DNA of 64,000 bases from Bog-473 sp963821755 (GTDB lineage Bacteria; Actinomycetota; Acidimicrobiia; Acidimicrobiales; RAAP-2), in NCBI GenBank assembly GCA_963821755.1, contig CAWGEX010000005.1, positions 186,001 through 250,000 of the forward strand, written 5' to 3'. The first letter of the stretch is position 1. Each line of letters starts with the position of its first letter. Made by a program: the position numbers and the translations under genes. Shown in pieces: positions 17,350 through 26,626 of this stretch. The notes below the pieces were generated by a model, which searched no databases, was not told where the DNA came from, and was given only the letters and a program-made list of their open reading frames with translations.

Positions 17350-17395
17350 ACGAGCTGGCATCGGTCCGACCAGGTCGCGCGCGGACGGCGAGGCG

Positions 17396-18050
17396 TCAGG
17401 TCGCCAGCAGGTAGGCGCTCTTGCCGATCAGCCAGAACCCGAGGACCAGCGACACCACGATGATGACCTGATCGGTGTGGGTGTCGATCCACTTGCCGCA
17501 CCGAGGCGAGAAAGTCCTGGGCCTGCGTGGGCCAGAAGCCGGCGTAAATTTCCATGGCCAGGTAGACGGCGGTGGCGACGAGGCAGAACAGGACGACGGC
17601 GATGTAGCTCTCCGCCGACGAGAGCTTGGCCTCCATGATGGTGGCCACGCCGGCCGCCACCAGGCCCCACGGCTGGGTCAGCGGCCCGAGCGCCATGGCG
17701 TACCACGGCGACATGTTGTCGATGCCGGTCTGCCATTTGGGCGTCTTCTTGGGCTTCTTGGGCCGACCCATGCGGCGTTGGTGCCGGACGGCGATGAACA
17801 CCAGGACCACGCCGATCAGGATCTTCACGGCCAGCCCGGCCAACGACGGTGCGGTGCTGGGTGCGGGCGGCTTGTTGCCGGTGACCAACACGGTGCCCGC
17901 CACCACGATGGCCAGTGAGACGATCCACCCGAATATGAAGGCGGCTCCCTTGCGCACGCCGTTCTTCGACGCCAGCACCAGGACGAACCCGGTCAGCGGA
18001 ATTGGTTCGAGGGTGATGACCAGCCCGATGAGCAACAGGTCGAAGATCAC
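17396..18050 (-). pseudogene. GAP-family (SfGAP, PF11139) membrane protein, frameshifted
   Basis: Small multi-span membrane protein starting MIFDLLLIGLVITLEPIP, with five clear hydrophobic segments and a Lys/Pro-rich loop. The last helix, ending LLAT-stop at 17396, is in another frame and is recovered by skipping one base near 17497-17500 (+1). Family members are loosely annotated as GAP proteins, with mycobacterial relatives linked to glycopeptidolipid export. The role here is unknown. The reconstructed length of about 217 residues is normal. The break sits in an otherwise conserved helix junction, so a sequencing insertion is plausible. Confidence 0.65.
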
Positions 18051-18230
18051 CGCGCCCTGCCCCCACCCATCACCCTGATCCGGCTGTCCATCTCAGGTGC
18101 TCCCTTACCCTCAGTTCTTCCCCGGCCTTCACGGACACGGGCAGGCGCGGGCACACGTGATGGGCCAAACCGTCGGAGCGTGCGGGCGCGTCGCGTCGGC
18201 TGCCGGAAGACTCGGTGGCGGCTGAACTGT

Positions 18231-18623
18231 CTAGGCCAGGATCTTGGCTTTTTGGGCGTCGAACTCGGCCTGGCTGATGGTGCCCTGATCCTTGAGGGCC
18301 GCCAGCTTGCTCAGCTGATCGGCGGTCGAGTCGGCACCCGCCGCCTCCTTGACATAGCTGTCGAAGGCCTGCTGTTGCTGCTGGGCCTGGGCGGCCGCCC
18401 GCTCATGCATCTTGCCACCGCGGGCGATGAGGTAGACGAAAATGCCGAGGAAGGGGAGGACGATGACGAAGATCACCCACAGGGCCTTGGCCCCGCCCCC
18501 CATGTCGCGGCTCCGGAAGATGTCGCCGAAGATGACGATGAGAAGCCAGAACCAGATGATGAAGATGAACAGGCCGAGCATGGTGCCGAACAGGTCAGCC
18601 AGCGGGTAGGTGTACGCCAACAT
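18231..18623 (-). CDS. membrane protein with PLDc_N and SHOCT domains
   Basis: 130 residues. The ATG at 18623 is preceded on the minus strand by AAGGAGA at ideal spacing. Two hydrophobic helices (about 10-33 and 46-66) form a phospholipase-D-N-terminal-like region with the intervening SRDMGGG. A Gln-rich coiled stretch follows, then a C-terminal SHOCT motif (LSKLAALKDQGTISQAEFDAQKAKIL, written here only in part as its key Leu, Gly and Glu positions). SHOCT segments are short oligomerisation-type helices found at C-termini. A second SHOCT protein lies at 25155-25427. Function unknown. Common in actinobacteria. Confidence 0.8.
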   Translation of the reverse strand: MLAYTYPLADLFGTMLGLFIFIIWFWLLIVIFGDIFRSRDMGGGAKALWVIFVIVLPFLGIFVYLIARGGKMHERAAAQAQQQQQAFDSYVKEAAGADSTADQLSKLAALKDQGTISQAEFDAQKAKILA

Positions 18624-18695
18624 CGTCGTGATCTCCTTGCCTAGACGGTTCTCGAAGCGACTGGTGCCGCCCGCATCCCCGTTGTCTCCCGAACC

Positions 18696-18726
18696 GTAGC
18701 GCCAACAGCCAACTCCGTGGCGCTAC
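18696..18726. terminator. 9-bp stem, 13-nt loop hairpin
   Basis: GTAGCGCCA (18696-18704) and TGGCGCTAC (18718-18726) are perfect inverted arms. The hairpin lies about 90 bases beyond the stop of the LuxR-type gene on the minus strand and about 75 bases upstream of the SHOCT gene start. It lacks a T tract, which is usual for terminators in high-GC actinobacteria. It could instead be an operator. Confidence 0.4.
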
Positions 18727-18816
18727 TTCCTCATTGATGATCGAACCATGCGTGCCGACGCGGGGTCATCATCCTTGTGGGGTGACATCGGTGCCGATGC
18801 AGGTCACAGCGATCGC

Positions 18817-21414
18817 TCACAACAGCCCGAGTCCCCGGGCCCGGGTGATCGCTTCGCTCCGATTGGGGACCGCGAGCTTCTGATAGATGTGCGCCATGTG
18901 GGTCTTGATCGTGTTGACCGAGACAAAGCAGCGCTCCGCCAACTCGGCATTGGTCAGTCGGCTGGGCAGGTAGGAAAGGACCTCCAGCTCCCGGTCGGTC
19001 AGCGGGTCGACCAACTCGGCCACCAGGGCCGGAGATCGGGCCTGTCGCGCCCGCTGCAGAACGACCTCTGTGAAACCGGAATGGTCACCCGTCGCCGAGA
19101 GCAGCTCCACGACTCGCGGACCAGCCCGGACGAACACATCGACCAGCGAGTGACGCTCACCGACGGTCATCGCTTCGGCCAGCCGCGCCCGGGCCTGATC
19201 GGGGGAGTCCTCGCACGCCGCCAGCCAGGCCAGCAGCAGCAGTCGTTGGATCCGAATCATGGGTTCTGTCGAGGGAGGGACGGAGGGCAAGTCCTCCAGG
19301 AATTTGCGCGCCTGGTCGAGTTGACCCAGCTCGAGTGCGGCGGCGGTGCGCTCGACCACCACGTGGGGCGAATGTGACGCCACGTCGGTGGTCAATCTCA
19401 AGGACTGTTCGGCCGAGCCGGCCACGCGGAGCAGCCGGCCCCGCAGCGCCAGGATGCGATCCGCCACGATGGGCGGAGGCGGTGCTGCCATCTCCTGGTT
19501 GATCGAGAGAATGGTGGCGCTGGCGCGGTCGATCTTGCCTTCAGACGCTTCGAGCAGTGCCAACTCGAGATGACCGACCCACGCGAGTTGCGACCGCCGA
19601 TTGGCTTCCGCCCGCAGGACACCCTCACGGAGGGAGAGGGCAGCACGGTGAGGCTCCCCGCGCTCACGGGCCGTCAAGGTCACGGCGAGGTACGCGTCCG
19701 CCACGGCTGGGTGCGCCAGCAATCCCACGTCTCGAGCCGTGGCCAGGGCCTCGCCGGCCAGGTCCTCGGCGCGTTTGGTTCGGCCGGTCCAGGCCTCGAG
19801 CAGGGCCAGCGCGCCCAGACCATGGATTCTCCAGGTCGAGTAGGCCGCACCGGCACTCAGTAGGGCCCGCTCGAGCCACTCCCGGGCCGGCCCGACGTTG
19901 CCGGCCTGGAAATGGGCCCGACCGAGGGACGTCAGGACCATGGTCTCGAGCGATGGCTTGTCGGATATGCCCATGACGTCGGGGAGCGGCGCGTCGCCGA
20001 GGTCGGAGAGCATCTCGAGGGCACGAGTGGCCGCACTGATGGTGAATTCGGGGCGAGGCCGCCACTGGACCAGCGCGGCCAGTGAGCATTGTGCGCACGC
20101 CCGTTCGCCCGGCGAAGCACCGGGATCGATCGTGACCCGACGCAAGATGTCCTCGGCCTCGGCCGCGTGTCCCTCCGAGATCAGGAGGGCTCCGAGAAGA
20201 AGGCTGACGTCGCGTCGTCCCGATCGGGCGGACTCGGGGATCCTCCGGATCCACCCGATGACGGTCGCCATCTCGCCCCGCTCGAATACCTCGGTACCGG
20301 TGTTCACGATGACCTCGAGGGCCCCGCTCCAGTCCTTGGCCCGCAGCAGGTATTCGACCCCGGCGTCCGACCGACCGCGGGCGAAATGCCAGTCGGCCGC
20401 CCGCCGCAGGAGAAGCGACTCGGCCGGTGGATCCTCGGCCCGTAGCCGGAAACGCAGCAGGTCCCGGAAGAGGTGATGGAACCGAAACCATTCGCGCCGG
20501 GTGTCCAGCGCCACGAGGAACATCGATTCCCGCTCCAGTTCTTCGAGCACCAACTGCGCATTGGCTTCGCCCGTCAGATGGTTCACCAGGTCGCCGCACA
20601 TCTCATCGAGCACCGAGAGGTGGAGCAGTAGTTTCCGGCGCCCTTCCGATTGGGCTTCCAGGACCTCTTCGCTGAGGTAGTCGGCGATCAAGCGGTCGTC
20701 CCCGCTGAACTGGGTCACAAACGCCTCGGCTTCGGGATGGAGCCTGAGCGTGACACCGGCCAGCTGCAGCCCAGCGGCCCAGCCCTCGGTGCGGTTGACC
20801 AGAACGGACACGCTCTCCTCCGGCAGGGTCCGGCCGGTGATGTGTTCGAGCAACTGCGCCGACTCGGTCTCACTCAGGGCCAGGTCAACCTGCCGGAACT
20901 CGGTCAGATCTCGTCGGATCCGATGGCGGGTCAGGGCCATCGGAGGGTCCATCCGCGTCGAAAGCACCAGGTGGACCTGGGGCGGGAGCAGGTCGACGAG
21001 GCGGCCCAGATCCGCCACCAGGACGCCGTTGGACAGGTGGTGCAGGTCGTCGAGGACGATGACCACCTCGGGGAACTCGGCCATCTGCATCTGGAGTGCT
21101 TCCAGCAGGGGGGTCCCTAACCCACCACCATTCATGGGCACGAGTGGCGTGAGTTCGGACACGTCGGGGTTGACCTCTCCCAGCCCCCGCAGCAGCCGCT
21201 GGGAGAAGCGGACGGGGTCATCGTCGACCTCCTCGAGCGGCAACCACACGAAATGAAGTTCGGGGTGGGTGGAGGCCCATTGGTGCAACAGGACCGATTT
21301 GCCGGCACCGGCCGGAGCCACCAGCACGATCAAGGGCCGCGAGAGGGATTGGTCCAATCGGCGGACCAGGCCCGGACGGGCCACCTCATGGGCTGGTGTA
21401 GCAGGCACCTCCAC
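18817..21414 (-). CDS. MalT-like LuxR-family transcriptional regulator (STAND ATPase)
   Basis: 865 residues. The N-terminal NTPase domain has Walker A APAGAGKS (about 33-40) and Walker B VVIVLDDLHH (about 118-127). A winged-helix/arm region follows, then a long TPR-like helical sensor domain (about 340-790) and a C-terminal LuxR helix-turn-helix (LTDRELEVLSYL onward, recognition helix around VSVNTIKTHMAHIY). This is the MalT/LAL layout, in which an inducer and ATP trigger oligomerisation and DNA binding. The inducer cannot be predicted. The target may include itself, since an imperfect GTGTCC...GGACAC repeat at 21452-21472 lies just upstream of the start. Confidence 0.9.
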   Translation of the reverse strand: MEVPATPAHEVARPGLVRRLDQSLSRPLIVLVAPAGAGKSVLLHQWASTHPELHFVWLPLEEVDDDPVRFSQRLLRGLGEVNPDVSELTPLVPMNGGGLGTPLLEALQMQMAEFPEVVIVLDDLHHLSNGVLVADLGRLVDLLPPQVHLVLSTRMDPPMALTRHRIRRDLTEFRQVDLALSETESAQLLEHITGRTLPEESVSVLVNRTEGWAAGLQLAGVTLRLHPEAEAFVTQFSGDDRLIADYLSEEVLEAQSEGRRKLLLHLSVLDEMCGDLVNHLTGEANAQLVLEELERESMFLVALDTRREWFRFHHLFRDLLRFRLRAEDPPAESLLLRRAADWHFARGRSDAGVEYLLRAKDWSGALEVIVNTGTEVFERGEMATVIGWIRRIPESARSGRRDVSLLLGALLISEGHAAEAEDILRRVTIDPGASPGERACAQCSLAALVQWRPRPEFTISAATRALEMLSDLGDAPLPDVMGISDKPSLETMVLTSLGRAHFQAGNVGPAREWLERALLSAGAAYSTWRIHGLGALALLEAWTGRTKRAEDLAGEALATARDVGLLAHPAVADAYLAVTLTARERGEPHRAALSLREGVLRAEANRRSQLAWVGHLELALLEASEGKIDRASATILSINQEMAAPPPPIVADRILALRGRLLRVAGSAEQSLRLTTDVASHSPHVVVERTAAALELGQLDQARKFLEDLPSVPPSTEPMIRIQRLLLLAWLAACEDSPDQARARLAEAMTVGERHSLVDVFVRAGPRVVELLSATGDHSGFTEVVLQRARQARSPALVAELVDPLTDRELEVLSYLPSRLTNAELAERCFVSVNTIKTHMAHIYQKLAVPNRSEAITRARGLGLL

Positions 21415-21757
21415 GAATCAGCTTGCTTTCTTCCCCCTGGAACTGCGCCAAGTGTCCCACCGGGGCGGACACCGGGCAACCGAGGTGTGACAGCGCGGTG
21501 ACGGACGTCAGCGCCCGACTATCACCCTGGAGGGATGACGACCTCGGACCGAGGGCGGGGGATCATATGAACAAGGTATTGCCAACTTCGAGCAGGGGTG
21601 TTCGCTGCTACCTCGGGTCTGTGTTCACGGGATACACCCGGCGAGTGCAGCGACGACACCATCGCCCGGGGACCGTCCGCCTGTGAACCGATGGGAGGGG
21701 CGACGGGAGGCCTGCTGGAGATCTCACGGCAGTGCCGTGTGGTCGGAAAGAGTCGCA
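21415..21757. other. intergenic region between LuxR-type gene and small-domain copy 3
   Basis: About 340 bases without a gene I can support. It holds GTGTCC (21452-21457) and GGACAC (21467-21472) as a nine-base-spaced inverted repeat near the LuxR start, a candidate autoregulatory site. Several short open frames cross it without ribosome-binding sites. No tRNA or clear riboswitch was seen. Confidence 0.4.
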
Positions 21758-22003
21758 TTGAGTGCTGAGGCCTTTGAAATCATCGTCAAGGGGAGACTCA
21801 CTCCCACGCTCGTCGCCGCATTGGAGGGATTTGAGGTCAGCCGCTACGACCGGAATCTGACCTATCTCGTTGGATGGGTGCCCGACCAGGCGCGGCTGCA
21901 CTTCGTACTCTCGGTCCTGCGCGACCTCAACGTGGAGCTGCAGTCAGTCAACGCCGTGAAATCCACCGACTCGGCTCTCCATGGACCCGGGACCACGACC
22001 TAA
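21758..22003 (+). CDS. small paralogous domain protein, copy 3
   Basis: A TTG start at 21758 preceded by AAAGAG gives 81 residues, with the domain beginning five residues after the start exactly as in copy 1, which supports this choice over an in-frame GTG 75 bases upstream. The order AFEIIVKGRLTPTL, helix, FEVSRYDRN, YLVGWVPDQARL, helix, LQSVNAV matches copies 1 and 2. The tail (about 15 residues) is unrelated. It lies between the large LuxR regulator (divergent) and the formylglycine-generating enzyme. Function unknown. Confidence 0.65.
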   Translation: MSAEAFEIIVKGRLTPTLVAALEGFEVSRYDRNLTYLVGWVPDQARLHFVLSVLRDLNVELQSVNAVKSTDSALHGPGTTT

Positions 22004-22072
22004 GGACCGATTCATGAACGACATTGCCCGCACCACCACGGCCATCCAGTAGGCCGGACCGGCCCATTTCGC

Positions 22073-23020
22073 GTGTCCGGCCCGTGCTGCGCCCCGAACC
22101 GTGGCGGAAGGCCGCCCGGCGGCGCGGCCCGGCGGGGGCTCCCCACCGGGGGGACGGGGTCCCATGACGTCTCGTTGGTCACCATCCCGGCCGGTACGTA
22201 CCGCATGGGCGACGAGTCGGACTGGGCCTACCCCGACGACGGCGAGGCTCCGGTGCACCCGGTGGAGCTGCCGTCGTTTGTGATCGACCGCCATGCCGTC
22301 ACCAATCAGCAGTTCGCCACCTTCGTCGACGCCACCGGCTGGCAGACCGATGCCGAAGCGTTCGGATGGTCCTTCGTCTTCGCCGGCCTGCTGCCGGACG
22401 AATTTCCACCGACTCGCGGCGTCGAGGGCGCACCGTGGTGGCGTCAGGTCATGGAGGCGGATTGGCGGCATCCCGAGGGACCACAGTCCGACTGGTCTGG
22501 GCGACCCGATCACCCGGTCGTCCACGTCTCCTGGAACGATGCGCAGGCCTACTGCAGCTGGTCCGGGACGCGCTTGCCCACCGAAGCCGAATGGGAAGTG
22601 GCAGCGCGCGGTGGCCTCGACGGTCACCCCTTCCCCTGGGGCGAGGATCTCGAACCGGGCGGGCACCACCGCATGAACGTCTTTCAGGGGACGTTCCCCG
22701 GGGCCGATACCGGTGCCGACGGCTACCTCGGGACGGCTCCGGTGGATGCGTTCGACCCGAACGGCTACGGCCTTTGGAACGCCACCGGCAACGTCTGGGA
22801 GTGGTGCGCCGACTGGCTGGACCTCGGCTACTACGGCGCGTCTCCACGCCGATCTCCCCACGGGCCCGCCACCGGGTCGTCGCGGGTGCAGCGGGGCGGC
22901 TCGTACCTCTGCCACGAGTCGTACTGCCGCCGTTACCGGGTGTCGGCCCGCTTCGGGAGCGAGCCGGACAGCTCGACGGGCAACGTCGGCTTCCGGGTGG
23001 CGGCTGATCTCCCCGCCTGA
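22073..23020 (+). CDS. formylglycine-generating enzyme (sulfatase-modifying factor)
   Basis: 315 residues from a GTG. FGE oxidises a Cys in the CxPxR motif of sulfatases to formylglycine, using copper and oxygen. The fold is easily followed: IPAGTYRMGDES, FVIDRHAVTNQQFATFV, HPVVHVSWNDAQAYC, RLPTEAEWEVAARGG, GNVWEWCADW, and the active-site segment GGSYLCHESYCRRYRV. The two catalytic Cys are five residues apart there, as in human and actinobacterial FGE, so this is a true FGE and not a catalytically dead relative. An N-terminal CCAP stretch is present. No sulfatase gene is in the window, so its substrate must be encoded elsewhere. Confidence 0.92.
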   Translation: MSGPCCAPNRGGRPPGGAARRGLPTGGTGSHDVSLVTIPAGTYRMGDESDWAYPDDGEAPVHPVELPSFVIDRHAVTNQQFATFVDATGWQTDAEAFGWSFVFAGLLPDEFPPTRGVEGAPWWRQVMEADWRHPEGPQSDWSGRPDHPVVHVSWNDAQAYCSWSGTRLPTEAEWEVAARGGLDGHPFPWGEDLEPGGHHRMNVFQGTFPGADTGADGYLGTAPVDAFDPNGYGLWNATGNVWEWCADWLDLGYYGASPRRSPHGPATGSSRVQRGGSYLCHESYCRRYRVSARFGSEPDSSTGNVGFRVAADLPA

Positions 23021-23093
23021 GGGGTATGGCGCCGGTGTGATATCCCCCGGTCGGGGTGATGGCTCGGCCGCCCTCCGGCGCGACCCTGGTGAG

Positions 23094-24573
23094 ATGGTCC
23101 TTTCCACGAAGACCGTTGGGACGCCCGGCGGGTCAGGGCACTGGTCGTTCCCCCAACATCTGACCGTCGAGGAACGGGTCGCCAAGGGCAAGAAAGCCCG
23201 GGTCAGGGCGCCGCGCCGGTCCCACGAGCAGTGGGAGCAGGGCGGCGGGAGGCCGGATCCGGTCGCCCTGCTCCAGGGGCAGGCCGCTTCCAGGGTGCCC
23301 GAGCTGGTGCCGATTCGCTACGGCCGGATGATGGTGTCGCCCGTTCACCTTCTATCGGGGGGCGGCCCTGATCATGGCGTCCGACCTGTCCACGACGGCG
23401 GATTCGGGCCTCACCGTGCAGGCCTGCGGGGATGCGCATCTGAGCAACTTCGGCGTCTTCGCCTCGGCCGAGCGGACCCTGGTCTTCGACCTGAACGACT
23501 TCGACGAGACCCTGCCCGGACCGTGGGAATGGGATGTCAAGCGCCTCACGGCCAGTCTGGCCATCGCCGGACGCAACCGCGGGTTCTCCGACAAGGAGCG
23601 GGCCAATGTTGTGCTCGGGACGGCCGCTTCGTACCGGACCGAGATGGCCCGGTTGGCCAAGCTGCGCGACCTCGACGTGTGGTACTCCCGTGTGGACATC
23701 GAAGCGGTGCTGCGACAGATCGGCGGGGAGCTCGGCCTCGACCGCAAGGGCGCTGACAAGACCCTGTCCAAGGTCAAGGCCCGGGCCGACAAAATCCTGG
23801 CCAAGGCCAAGACGCGCGACAGCATGCAGGCCCTGGAGAAGCTCACCGAAGTGGTTGACGGCGAGACCCGCTTTGTCAGTGAACCACCGCTGATCGTGCC
23901 CATCGAGGAGCTCCTCCCCGAGGCGGAGGCCGCCGGCGCGACCGATCGCTTCCATACGATGCTCACCAACTACCGCCGCACGCTCCAGAGCGACCGCCAG
24001 CACCTCCTGAACCAGTTTCGATTCGCCGGTATCGCCCGCAAGGTGGTCGGTGTCGGCAGCGTCGGCACCAGGGCCTGGGTCGTCCTGATGCTGGGGAAAG
24101 ACGGCCAGGATCCGCTCCTGCTGCAAGCCAAAGAGGCGCAGGCGTCCGTCCTGGCCGAGTTCGCAGGCAAGAGCAAGTACTCCCATCAGGGGGAGCGGGT
24201 GGTGGCCGGTCAGCACCTGATGCAGGCATCGAGCGACATCTTCTTGGGCTGGGACAGGGTTGACGGGCTCGACGGGGTACGCCGGGACTTCTACGTCCGC
24301 CAGCTGCGCGACTGGAAGGGCTCGGCCGACGTGGACCAGATGATCCCGGAGGGAATGCAGGCCTACGGTCAGCTCTGCGGCGCGACCTTGGCCCGGGCCC
24401 ACGCCCGCTCGGGCGATCGGATCGCCATCGCCGCCTACCTGGGATCGTCGGACACCTTCGACAAGGCCATCTGTTCGTTCTCCGAGACCTATGCCGACCA
24501 GAATGAGCGCGACTACGACGCGCTCCTCAAAGCCATCTCTGATGGACGTGTCATCGCGCAGAGTGGCGTCTAA
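23094..24573 (+). pseudogene. DUF2252 family protein, frameshifted near the N-terminus
   Basis: The main frame (from about 23343) gives some 400 residues of the DUF2252 family, with the kinase-like stretches CGDAHLSNFG and FDLNDFDET that mark these phosphotransferase-fold proteins. The preceding part, from the ATG at 23094 (RVPELVPIRYGRMMVSP), is in another frame. Skipping one G in CCCGTTCACC near 23341 (+1) restores the conserved join SP-FTFYRGAALIMASDL. Function is unknown, though the fold suggests ATP-dependent phosphorylation of a small molecule. The break hits a strongly conserved segment, so it is either a very recent mutation or a sequencing insertion. Confidence 0.75.
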
Positions 24574-24622
24574 ACGGGAGTCCCGGAACCGACCCGGCAG
24601 GCGACGGGCGGCCGGTGGCACA

Positions 24623-24641
24623 ATCACCCACGCGGGGTGAT
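24623..24641. terminator. 7-bp stem hairpin after the DUF2252 gene
   Basis: ATCACCC and GGGTGAT pair around a five-base loop (ACGCG), 50 bases downstream of the DUF2252 stop and 58 bases upstream of the next gene. There is no T tract. It is a candidate terminator, or an operator for the DUF6325 gene. Confidence 0.4.
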
Positions 24642-24698
24642 GCAGCACTGTGCAGAAATTTGTAGCCTTGACGAACCAGAGCGTAAGGATGCCCACAG

Positions 24699-25121
24699 AT
24701 GCCAATCGGTCCAGTCGAATACCTCGTCGTCGGATTTCCCGGGAACAAGTTCACCGGGAAGATCGCCCCGGAGCTGAAGGCTCTCGTGGACTCGGGCACG
24801 GTCCGTGTCCTCGATCTGATCTTCATCGGCAAGGATGTCGATGGCTCGGTTGTCGTGTTCGAAGTCGATGAGTTGGATGGGGTGGCCGAGTTCATTGCGA
24901 TGGACGCCGACGTCGGTGGTCTCATCGGTGACAGTGACGTGGCGCACGTGGCCGCCAGCCTCGAGCCCAACAGCTCATGCGCGCTCCTGATCTGGGAGGA
25001 CGTGTGGGCGACCAAGTTCGCCGAAGCCGTTCGCGACGCGGGCGGAGTTGTCCTCGAGGGCGCTCGTATCCCTCACGAACTCATCGCCCCCGCCCTGGAA
25101 TCGCTCCCAGCGGCAGTTTGA
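24699..25121 (+). CDS. DUF6325 (DUF1269-like) family protein
   Basis: 140 residues from the ATG at 24699. The start MPIGPVEYLVVGFPG, the Asp/Glu-rich helices, and the closing VLEGARIPHELI are the usual features of DUF6325 proteins. These are probably small cytoplasmic or membrane-associated proteins of two ferredoxin-like halves. It is followed 33 bases later by a SHOCT protein, a pairing seen repeatedly in actinobacteria, so the two likely act together. Role unknown, though relatives are often reported among stress-associated genes. That is general knowledge and not visible here. Confidence 0.75.
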   Translation: MPIGPVEYLVVGFPGNKFTGKIAPELKALVDSGTVRVLDLIFIGKDVDGSVVVFEVDELDGVAEFIAMDADVGGLIGDSDVAHVAASLEPNSSCALLIWEDVWATKFAEAVRDAGGVVLEGARIPHELIAPALESLPAAV

Positions 25122-25154
25122 AATGAACCCCTCGATCGAGACAGGAGAAACGAC

Positions 25155-25427
25155 ATGATGAGACGACGTCCGATAGCGCGGATGGCAGTTCGGACGACCG
25201 TGGTGGCCGGTACCGCCGCAGCCGTAGGGGCGCACGTGGCCAATAAGAATGCGGCGCAGGCGCAGGAGGCTCAAGCGGCGCCGGTGGCAGAGGCCCCGGC
25301 GGCTGCCCCGGCCGCTCCCGCCCAGCCGGACAAGATTGCCCAGCTCACCCAGCTGGCTGCGTTGAAGGACTCCGGCGCGCTCACCGAGGCCGAGTTCGAA
25401 ACCGAAAAGGCCAAGCTTCTCGCCTGA
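25155..25427 (+). CDS. SHOCT-domain small protein
   Basis: 90 residues. An Arg-rich start and a short hydrophobic stretch (about 12-28, VVAGTAAAVGAHVA) precede an Ala/Pro/Gln-rich spacer and a C-terminal SHOCT motif (LTQLAALKDSGALTEAEF, closing AKLLA). The preceding ribosome-binding site is GGAGAAACGAC. It is probably co-transcribed with the DUF6325 gene. The motif is close to that of the protein at 18231-18623 and may let the two proteins co-assemble, which is inference. Confidence 0.8.
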   Translation: MMRRRPIARMAVRTTVVAGTAAAVGAHVANKNAAQAQEAQAAPVAEAPAAAPAAPAQPDKIAQLTQLAALKDSGALTEAEFETEKAKLLA

Positions 25428-25569
25428 GTGAAGAGACGGGAGGGAGCACGGTCGACCGTCGGCCGCCTCGTTCGCCACCGCCCCGGGTGTTTCTGCGGCG
25501 GATGGAGAGAGGTCCTTGGTTCACGGGCGACGTCCCCTGCGGGAGTCGCTCATTTAACATCCAGGCGCC

Positions 25570-26556
25570 ATGTCGCGCCTCCCTGCACTGCTCCCTCGCG
25601 CTCCGGGTGTGGTCGGATCGCCCAAAACACTCGGATGGCGCGTCCGGCATCTGGCCCTGACACTCGGTGCCACGCTGGTGACGGCGGTCACGGCTCTGCT
25701 GTCGACCTCGGGTATCGCTACCGGCACCGCCGGTGCCTCCGCCGGTGCCTCAAGCCGATCGCCGTTCTATGTTGCCTTGGGCGATTCCTACACCTCTGGC
25801 CCGGGCCTCCCGGCGCAGCTCGGCCCGCGGACCAACCCTTCCGCCCCGGCCGCCTGTCAACGCTCATCCGACAACTACCCGACGATCGTGGCCCAGTCCC
25901 TCGGCGTCGCGGTAGATGACGTCAGTTGTCTCGGTGCCTCCACCAAGGATCTCGATGCGTCCCAGGGATCGGGGATCCCGGCCCAGCTGTCGGCGCTCGG
26001 TCCGTCGACCGCGCTCGTGTCGCTCGGCATCGGCGGCAACGATCTGGGCTTCTCGTCGGTCGTGGCCAATTGCGCCGCCGTCACCCCTTGGGGCGCCACC
26101 AAGGTCGGTTGGAGCTGCCGGTCGCATTACACCGTCAACGGCGTCGACGAGCTGATGGCCATGGTCCACCAGGTGGGCGACCGGGTCGCCGCTCTGCTCA
26201 CCGACGTCAGGTCCCGCTCGCCATTGGCCAGGGTGTTCGTCGTCGGGTATCCGGACATCGTCCCGGCCAATGGCAGGGGCTGCTGGCCGATGCTGCCCTT
26301 CTCGTCACCGGACCTCGACTATGTCCGCGGCATCGAGGCGGACCTGAATGACACGTTGTCCCGCGATGCCTCGGCCGCCGGGGATGGCTACGTCAACATG
26401 GCGACACCGAGCGCGGCCCACAATGCCTGCACGTCGGCCACCAGCCGATGGGTCGAGCCCATCGTCCCGTCGCCGGGCACCTTCCCGCTGCACCCGAGCG
26501 CGGTGGGCATGGCCGGCATGGCTCGGGTGCTCGAAGGCGCCATCGCCACGGCCTGA
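25570..26556 (+). CDS. secreted SGNH/GDSL-type esterase or lipase
   Basis: 328 residues. A basic head and hydrophobic segment (about 24-55) form a signal peptide or anchor. The SGNH blocks are in order: the nucleophile Ser in ALGDSYTSG (near 71), the Gly block around CLGASTKD, Asn in GIGGNDLGF (near 155), and the catalytic His in LHPSAVGMAGMA near the C-terminus. Several Cys probably form disulfides, as in the Streptomyces secreted lipases of this type. It would hydrolyse ester bonds of lipids or polysaccharide acetyl groups outside the cell. The upstream gap of about 140 bases shows no clear promoter boxes. Confidence 0.9.
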   Translation: MSRLPALLPRAPGVVGSPKTLGWRVRHLALTLGATLVTAVTALLSTSGIATGTAGASAGASSRSPFYVALGDSYTSGPGLPAQLGPRTNPSAPAACQRSSDNYPTIVAQSLGVAVDDVSCLGASTKDLDASQGSGIPAQLSALGPSTALVSLGIGGNDLGFSSVVANCAAVTPWGATKVGWSCRSHYTVNGVDELMAMVHQVGDRVAALLTDVRSRSPLARVFVVGYPDIVPANGRGCWPMLPFSSPDLDYVRGIEADLNDTLSRDASAAGDGYVNMATPSAAHNACTSATSRWVEPIVPSPGTFPLHPSAVGMAGMARVLEGAIATA

Positions 26557-26626
26557 GCGACACGTGGCTCGTCACCGCGAGGCGAGGCATGGCGAGTCGT
26601 AGCGAGAAGCGATGGTCCTACCGGCG

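Noticed and set aside
22013..22051. 12-codon frame before the FGE gene
   Set aside because: Too short, with no conserved feature or clear coupling to the next start.
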